Of a stretch of 64,000 nt of DNA, positions 59,674-64,000 are shown piece after piece (positions within the stretch are counted from its first letter, which is position 1; each line of letters begins with the position of its first letter). Made by a program: the position numbers and the translations under genes. Origin of the DNA: Chloroflexota bacterium (lineage in GTDB: Bacteria; Chloroflexota; Dehalococcoidia; Bin125); NCBI GenBank assembly GCA_028875225.1, contig JAPPFB010000004.1, positions 43,223 to 107,222 on the forward strand, read 5' to 3'. The notes beneath the pieces were generated by a model. It worked only from the letters and a program-made list of their open reading frames with translations, did no database searches and was not told where the DNA came from.

Positions 59674-60746
59674 ACGCGTCCGGCGACGCACACCTGGCGA
59701 TCCGCGATCTCGTGGTGCAGCGAGGCGGGGTGACGGTGCTGGAGATCGACTCGCTGGACATTCCGCGCGGCCTGGTCACGGTGATGATCGGGCCGAACGG
59801 ATCGGGGAAGTCGACATTGCTGGGCGCGCTGCAGCTGGTGTTGCATCCGACTCGCGGCAGCCTGACGCTGGATGGCGAGCCGATGGACGCCGATCCCGTG
59901 GGGACGCGGCGACGGATGGCGGCGGCCTTTCAGGAGCCCTTGTTGCTGAGCATGTCGGTCCGGTCGAATGTGGAGTTGCCCCTCCGGTTGCGGGGCGTGG
60001 AACGGCGTCGGCGGCGGGAACTGGCGGAGCACTGGCTGGAGCGATTCGGGATTGCGTCGCTAGCCAGACGACACGCGCGACAACTCTCGGGTGGGGAAGC
60101 GCAGCGGGTGAGCCTGGCGCGGGCGTTTGCGTCGCAGCCCGAAGTGCTGCTGCTCGACGAGCCGTTCTCCGGCGTGGACGCTCCGACGCGAGAGGGACTG
60201 CTTGAGGACTTTGCCGAGATCGTCTCGGAGACGCGACCGACGACGGTGCTGGTGACGCATGATCGCGATGAGGCGCTGCGCCTGGGGGATTACGCCGCTC
60301 TGCTGATTGGCGGCGAGTTGCGGCAGACCGGCCCGCCGGCCGAGGTCTTCGAGCGACCGGCGGACCGCGACGTCGCGGAGTTTGTGGGGATGGAAAATGT
60401 ATGGGAGGGCCAGCGATCGGAGTCGGGCGTCTACCGGGCGGGCGGGGTGCGGCTGGCGTCGACGGCGAAGTCGGTCGCGCTCGGCGCGCCGGCGATGATC
60501 TGCGTGCGGCCGGAGCGAATTGTGCTCACGAGAGAGGGTGCGGGAGACGGGAACCTGCTTCGCGCCGTCGTGCGGGCGGTGAGACCTCGAGGTCCGGTGG
60601 TGCGAAGCGAGCTGGCGAGCGGCCGCCTGATGCTGACGGCCGACGTTCCGGTCGCCACCTGGGACGAGCTTGGCCTATCGGTGGGCGACGAGGTGACGGC
60701 GCGGATCTCGCCCGCGGATGTGCATGTGATTGCGCAGTCGGAGTAG
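59670..60746 (+). CDS. tupC: Tungstate-type ABC transporter ATP-binding protein
   Basis: The 358-residue ATPase has Walker A GPNGSGKST, signature LSGGEAQRVSLARAF, Walker B VLLLDEPFSGVD and switch His in VLVTHDRDEALRLG. The C-terminal TOBE-like part runs VARPRERIV-type (MICVRPERIVLTREG) to the end. It starts in the stop of tupB (ATGA), completing a self-sufficient importer. Tungstate supply would serve tungsten enzymes or compete with molybdate. Confidence 0.88.
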   Translation: MNASGDAHLAIRDLVVQRGGVTVLEIDSLDIPRGLVTVMIGPNGSGKSTLLGALQLVLHPTRGSLTLDGEPMDADPVGTRRRMAAAFQEPLLLSMSVRSNVELPLRLRGVERRRRRELAEHWLERFGIASLARRHARQLSGGEAQRVSLARAFASQPEVLLLDEPFSGVDAPTREGLLEDFAEIVSETRPTTVLVTHDRDEALRLGDYAALLIGGELRQTGPPAEVFERPADRDVAEFVGMENVWEGQRSESGVYRAGGVRLASTAKSVALGAPAMICVRPERIVLTREGAGDGNLLRAVVRAVRPRGPVVRSELASGRLMLTADVPVATWDELGLSVGDEVTARISPADVHVIAQSE

Positions 60747-60772
60747 GGGATCGTCGCCCGTGTGGCGGGCGA

Positions 60773-60800
60773 GCCCCCGCCTGCGCGGGGGCGACTTCTT
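60773..60800 (+). terminator. Terminator of the cysDN-tup unit
   Basis: The stem GCCCCCGC (60773-60780)/GCGGGGGC (60785-60792) with loop CTGC is followed by GACTTCTTTT. It is a short GC-rich hairpin with a T run, about 26 bases after the tupC stop, and the arrangement is typical of a rho-independent terminator. Confidence 0.65.
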
Positions 60801-60835
60801 TTGGGATTGGGCGCGGATCTCGGACGGGATTGCCC

Positions 60836-61213
60836 CTAGGACGGAGCGCGCCTGAAGCGGCCGAGGACTCCTCCGGAGACCTCTTCCTTGATTCCGAAGA
60901 TGCCAGCCAGCTCGGCGCGGCTGGGTTCGGTGGCGACGTGTTCGCCGTCGACCAGGATGGTGGGTACCGAGCGACTGCCTCGATTGAGGGCTTCGACGAT
61001 GTCGGCGGCTTCGGGGTGGTCGTCGAGGTCGATGGTTCGATATGGGATCTCGTACTCGTCGAGAAAGCGAATGGCGCGGCGGCAATCTCCGCACCAGGCG
61101 TTGACGTAGAGGAGGACGTCGCGGTCGGCCTCGCCGACGTTGTCGGTGGCCTGGATTGGGCCGGCGGCGGGGTCGATTTCGCAGGCGTCGCCGATCTGGA
61201 TGTCGTCAGGCAT
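60836..61213 (-). CDS. Glutaredoxin/thioredoxin-like small oxidoreductase
   Basis: The 125-residue protein has the redox motif NAWCGDCRRAIRFLDE followed by IPYRTIDLDDHPEAADIVEA and the cis-Pro region GSRSVPTILVDGEHV, all of glutaredoxin-fold type. Both active-site cysteines are ordinary codons. It is convergent with the tup operon. Substrates are unknown; a mycoredoxin-like role in a glutathione-free organism is possible. Confidence 0.85.
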   Translation of the reverse strand: MPDDIQIGDACEIDPAAGPIQATDNVGEADRDVLLYVNAWCGDCRRAIRFLDEYEIPYRTIDLDDHPEAADIVEALNRGSRSVPTILVDGEHVATEPSRAELAGIFGIKEEVSGGVLGRFRRAPS

Positions 61214-61246
61214 GTGAGGATCCTATCCGGTTGGTCGAGCAGGGGA

Positions 61247-61292
61247 CACCCCCCTCTGCCTGCGGCATCTCCCCCCGCTGGCGCGGGGGGAG
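61247..61292. repeat. Palindromic repeat, family A copy
   Basis: ACACCCCCCTCTGCCTGCGG then CATCTCCCCCCGCTGGCGCG and GGGGGGAGA. The inner hairpin (CTCCCCCCGC/GCGGGGGGAG) is longer than in most copies. It fills the gap between pyk and the glutaredoxin-like gene. Confidence 0.7.
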
Positions 61293-61336
61293 AACAGGAA
61301 CGGAGGGGGGGAGAGATGAGGACATCTTCGTTTCAG

Positions 61337-62773
61337 TCAGGGTATTCGGTGGAGTTTGAGGAAGTTGGTGGGTTCTCCCTGGCCGAGGGGGAATCCTCCG
61401 GTGAGGACGATCTGGTCGCCGGGGGTGAGATCGAGGGTTTCAACGGCGGCTTGTTCGACTTCGCGTAGCATCCGGTCGATGTCGGTCGGCGGAGGGCAGT
61501 GGCGCGGCTGGACACCCCACATGAGGGCGAGGCGCTGCAGGGTTGTGTCGTCGGGCGCGAGGACGAGGACCGGGACGGGGAGTCGGACGTGGGAGATGAG
61601 GCGGCCGGAGCGTCCGCTGATGGTGAAGACGATCACGGCCTTGACCTGGGGGTGTTGTTCGACGGCAGCGGCGACGGCGACGGCTATGGTGCGAGCGGCA
61701 TCGGCCTTGAGTTCGATCGGATGGGCGACGGCGGCGCGGCCAGCGTCGCCGGATTCGGCGCGGCGAATGATGTCGTCCATCATGGCCACCACCTCCGCCG
61801 GATGGCGACCGACTGCGGTCTCGGCGGAGAGCATGAGGGCGTCGGCGCCGTCCCAAACGGCGTTGGCGACATCGGAGGCCTCGGCCCGGGTCGGGCGCTG
61901 GCGCTGGACCATCGACTCGAGCATCTGCGTGGCGATGATGACCGGCAGCAGGGCGCGTCCAGCGGCGTCGATGATCCGGCGCTGTAGGACCGGGACTTCG
62001 GCCGGGCCGACTTCGACGCCGAGGTCGCCGCGAGCGACCATGACGCCGTCGGAGACGGCGATGATTTCCTGCAGGTCGTCGATGGCGGAGATGGTTTCGA
62101 TTTTGGCGATGAAGGGGATCTCGCCCCCGGCGGCGTGGACGGCGGCGCCGGCCTCGGCGAGGTCGAGGGCGCTGCGGACGAAGGAGAGGGCGAGGAAGTC
62201 GAAGCCGTGACGGACGGCGAAGCCGATGTGCTCTCGATCCTGGTTGGTCACGGCGGGTAGCTGCTGGCCTGCTCCGGGCGCGTGCAGACCGGCGCGAGCG
62301 GTGAGCAACCCGCCTCCGCGGACGGTGGTGCGGATCCGGTTGCCGTGGATCTCCTCGACCAGGAGGTCGAGCTCGCCGTCGCGCAGATAGACGCGTCCGC
62401 CGACCTGGACCTCGTCGACGAGTGCGGCGTAGTTGCAGCTCACGGTCAGACAGCCGGCTTCGCGGGATGCGGAGGCGTCGCTGCCGACGATAATGTCGAC
62501 TTGTTCGCCGCGCGTGATCTCGGTGCCTTCGGGCACAGCGCCGATGCGGATCTTCGGGCCCTGGAGGTCGCCGAGGATGGCGACCGGCTTGCCCGATTCG
62601 GTCTGGGCGCGTCGCACAGAATCGACGGCCTGGCGCCAGGAGTTCTCGTCGCCGTGGGAGAAGTTGATCCGGGCGACGTCGAGTCCGGCGGTGACGAGGC
62701 CAAGGACGGTATCCGGATCGCTCGACGCGGGTCCGAGAGTGGCGACGATCTTGGCTCGGCGTCGCGTGTTCAT
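61337..62773 (-). CDS. pyk: Pyruvate kinase
   Basis: The 478-residue glycolytic enzyme begins RRRAKIVATLGPASSDPD and has the catalytic-site segments DVARINFSHGDENSW and IPFIAKIETISAIDDL (Lys), MVARGDLGVEVGPAEVP and ATQMLESMVQRQRPTRAEAS, plus a C-terminal domain with MLSAETAVGRHPAE. It converts phosphoenolpyruvate to pyruvate with ATP. The length is normal and no extra domain is attached. Confidence 0.93.
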   Translation of the reverse strand: MNTRRRAKIVATLGPASSDPDTVLGLVTAGLDVARINFSHGDENSWRQAVDSVRRAQTESGKPVAILGDLQGPKIRIGAVPEGTEITRGEQVDIIVGSDASASREAGCLTVSCNYAALVDEVQVGGRVYLRDGELDLLVEEIHGNRIRTTVRGGGLLTARAGLHAPGAGQQLPAVTNQDREHIGFAVRHGFDFLALSFVRSALDLAEAGAAVHAAGGEIPFIAKIETISAIDDLQEIIAVSDGVMVARGDLGVEVGPAEVPVLQRRIIDAAGRALLPVIIATQMLESMVQRQRPTRAEASDVANAVWDGADALMLSAETAVGRHPAEVVAMMDDIIRRAESGDAGRAAVAHPIELKADAARTIAVAVAAAVEQHPQVKAVIVFTISGRSGRLISHVRLPVPVLVLAPDDTTLQRLALMWGVQPRHCPPPTDIDRMLREVEQAAVETLDLTPGDQIVLTGGFPLGQGEPTNFLKLHRIP

Positions 62774-62811
62774 GGCTCAAGCGTATTGGTCGGCGCGGTC
62801 GGGCATGTTGT

Positions 62812-63681
62812 TCACCAGTTTCGGAAGAGTCTGCGGACGAGCGGGTCGTCGGGTCCGAGTTCGCGGCGGTTGTTTGGAGGCGGCAGCGGGTCGGGTGTGA
62901 GGGATTGGGAGTGGGTGTTCTTGCGTTTTGGCCTCGGCGGGGCCTGTACGGGCGGGCGTTGGCGTGATTTGTGTTCGGATTTGTTCGATTGTGGACGACT
63001 TTGTGCGGGTTTGGTCGGTTGGTGGTCGGGTTTGGGTTGGGGTTGGACGGGGTTGGTCGGGGATGGAGTGGCTCTCGCGGTGGTGGCTATGGGCCCCCTC
63101 CGCCCCTTCGGGGCACCTCCCCCAGAGGGGGAGGTCTGGGGAAGCGTCGGGGCGCCTGCCCCAGAGGGGGAGGCCTGGGGAAGCGTCTGGGCACCTCCCC
63201 CAGAGGGGGAGGTCTGGGGAAGGGGTTGCTCGAAGTGAGGGGTGCGGAAGGCTTCGGGGTCGGTGAGGTAGGGAGTGAGGTCGTAGACGCCGGCTTCTCG
63301 CATGGTCGAGGTGAGCTGATCGAGGGCTTCGATGTACTTGATCGTGTCAGCCTCCTGCTCCATGACGATGCGGCGGTCTCGTTTCTGGCGGCGGTCTTCG
63401 ACCTGGTCGAGGGAGTTGACGAGGAGTCGGAGTTCGCGGGCGGCGTTGATGTGTCGGGCGTGGAGGTCGGGGTCGGGATCCTGGAGGTTGGCAACCGTGT
63501 GGACGAGGAGGTCGGCGGCGAGGGATTCGACGATCTCAGCTCGGTGGGCTTCGAAGTCGCGGACGTATTGAGCGGCCGTGGAGTGGGCGCAGTGCATGCG
63601 CTCGCCGATCTGTCGGTAGGTGAGTCCCTGGCAGCGGAGGCTGTGGGCTCGGAGGCGTTTGGCTCGTTGGGCGGGGTTCAT
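62812..63681 (-). CDS. Helix-turn-helix protein with repeat-derived, Pro/Ser/Thr-rich C-terminal half
   Basis: The 289-residue protein has an N-terminal helix-turn-helix (LTYRQIGERMHCAHSTAAQY), then a helical segment to about residue 160. The rest is low-complexity. Residues about 155-195 are three 13-residue units (L-P-Q-T-S-P-S-G-G-G-A-P-x), encoded by family A palindromes at 63092-63222. The remainder is Pro/Gln/Arg-rich. The HTH suggests DNA binding; similarity to terminase small-subunit or LuxR-like helices cannot be settled by eye. Confidence 0.65.
   Translation of the reverse strand: MNPAQRAKRLRAHSLRCQGLTYRQIGERMHCAHSTAAQYVRDFEAHRAEIVESLAADLLVHTVANLQDPDPDLHARHINAARELRLLVNSLDQVEDRRQKRDRRIVMEQEADTIKYIEALDQLTSTMREAGVYDLTPYLTDPEAFRTPHFEQPLPQTSPSGGGAQTLPQASPSGAGAPTLPQTSPSGGGAPKGRRGPIATTARATPSPTNPVQPQPKPDHQPTKPAQSRPQSNKSEHKSRQRPPVQAPPRPKRKNTHSQSLTPDPLPPPNNRRELGPDDPLVRRLFRNW
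63092..63222. repeat. Three tandem family A units inside a reading frame
   Basis: A lead CGCCCCTTCGGGGC is followed by three units of 39 bases around GCACCTCCCCCAGAGGGGGA, each continuing GGTCTGGGGAAG. In the minus-strand frame every unit is 13 codons, so the frame is preserved. Confidence 0.8.
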
Positions 63682-63757
63682 GGGAGGGGGCTTTCTACTA
63701 GCTCATCAGTTCTTGATACAGAGTATTGTGGGTGTGCCGGTTTGGCGGTGTGTGGGG

Positions 63758-63804
63758 ACCCCCTCTGTCACTTCGTGACATCTCCCCCGCGGAGCGGGGG
63801 AGAA
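63758..63804. repeat. Palindromic repeat, family A copy, with nearby 17-base tandem array
   Basis: ACCCCCTCTGTCACTTCGTG then ACATCTCCCCCGCGGAGCGG and GGGAGA form two nested hairpins (GTCACTTCGTGAC, CTCCCCCGC/GCGGGGGAG). The gap 63682-64000 has no gene I can support. Confidence 0.75.
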
Positions 63805-63930
63805 GGGTCAGAAGCGTGAGGGGCGATGTGGCGATGTCGGTGCAGGGGCGTTGGGTGCTCTGGGCCCCGCATCAAGTGCGGGGCATCGGAGGGGTGGCAG
63901 GGTTCGGAGTGGAGGGAGGGTCCGGTCGGG

Positions 63931-64000
63931 TGCGGGGCCCGGCATGGTGCGGGGCCCGGCATGGTGCGGGGCCCGGCATGGTGCGGGGCCCGGCATGGTG
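63931..64000. repeat. Four tandem 17-base repeats at the window end
   Basis: TGCGGGGCCCGGCATGG is repeated four times without a mismatch from 63931 to 63998, and continues as TG at the window edge. Each unit contains the palindrome GGGGCCC. The array may continue beyond the window. It is not a CRISPR array: no spacers separate the units. Confidence 0.85.

Noticed and set aside
63931..64000. CRISPR array
   Set aside because: The units are directly adjacent and identical with no spacers, and no cas gene is near.

Overview
The window is gene-dense, high-GC bacterial chromosome with short intergenic gaps and many overlapping start/stop codons. Three tandem CaiB/BaiF CoA-transferases, four luciferase-like flavin monooxygenases, an actinobacterial-type PAC2 protein, glutamine-rich lipoprotein linkers and many dispersed palindromic repeats fit a free-living Chloroflexota lineage (SAR202/Dehalococcoidia-like). 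That placement is inference from gene content only; there is no rRNA or other decisive marker here. I found no tRNA, rRNA, CRISPR array, prophage or complete insertion sequence.

Layout. 1-4.3 kb: end of a phytanoyl-CoA dioxygenase-like gene, then a peptide-type ABC system (binding protein interrupted by an in-frame TAG, plus two permeases). 4.4-8.5 kb: zinc alcohol dehydrogenase, DUF3800 protein, nitroreductase, Rid-family protein, SnoaL-like protein. 8.5-13.8 kb: an acyltransferase-3/LysM/SGNH fusion, a methylcrotonyl-CoA carboxylase beta-like subunit and an NHL propeller. 13.9-17.2 kb: RibD-like reductase, a small unknown, an OsmC-like protein with UGA at its peroxidatic cysteine, an aminotransferase and a cytochrome c lipoprotein. 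17.2-24.9 kb: acyl-CoA metabolism (three CaiB/BaiF, a crotonase, two MaoC-like proteins, a PanE-like reductase). 24.9-31.4 kb: an AT-richer HtrA-like protease, a flavin monooxygenase, an alpha/beta hydrolase, an 800-base gap and an S9 peptidase. 31.7-38.6 kb: MFS transporter, nitroreductase, hydrolase, three flavin monooxygenases, a metallo-beta-lactamase-fold hydrolase. 38.7-42.5 kb: ferric-iron ABC operon with a recognisable promoter/operator. 42.6-46.9 kb: a zinc-free S14, a ferredoxin:thioredoxin reductase catalytic subunit with in-frame UGA, PAC2, methyltransferase, AhpD-like protein and SDR. 47-52.2 kb: metal (zinc-type) homeostasis: permease, binding protein with a His/Gln-rich loop, CDF exporter with a His-rich N-terminus and a 62-residue Cys/His-rich peptide. 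52.2-55.7 kb: bacterioferritin-comigratory peroxiredoxin, SnoaL-like protein, DUF3179 lipoprotein, MOSC protein. 55.8-60.7 kb: cysDN followed by a tungstate-type ABC operon. 60.8-64 kb: glutaredoxin-like protein, pyruvate kinase, a helix-turn-helix protein whose coding region has absorbed repeat units, and terminal tandem repeats.

The strongest unusual signal is a pair of probable selenoproteins. Two unrelated redox genes, OsmC-like and FTR catalytic subunit, each have a TGA exactly where the family has its redox-active cysteine. Each frame continues after the TGA into conserved family sequence, and each TGA is followed at the expected distance by a hairpin of bacterial SECIS type; the FTR one has a GGUC loop. 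No selA, selB, selD or tRNA-Sec gene is in the window, so the decoding machinery must be sought elsewhere in the genome. Second in interest are the zinc cluster with its metallothionein-like peptide, and four families of short palindromic repeats that often sit as inverted pairs, one of which has expanded inside a reading frame.
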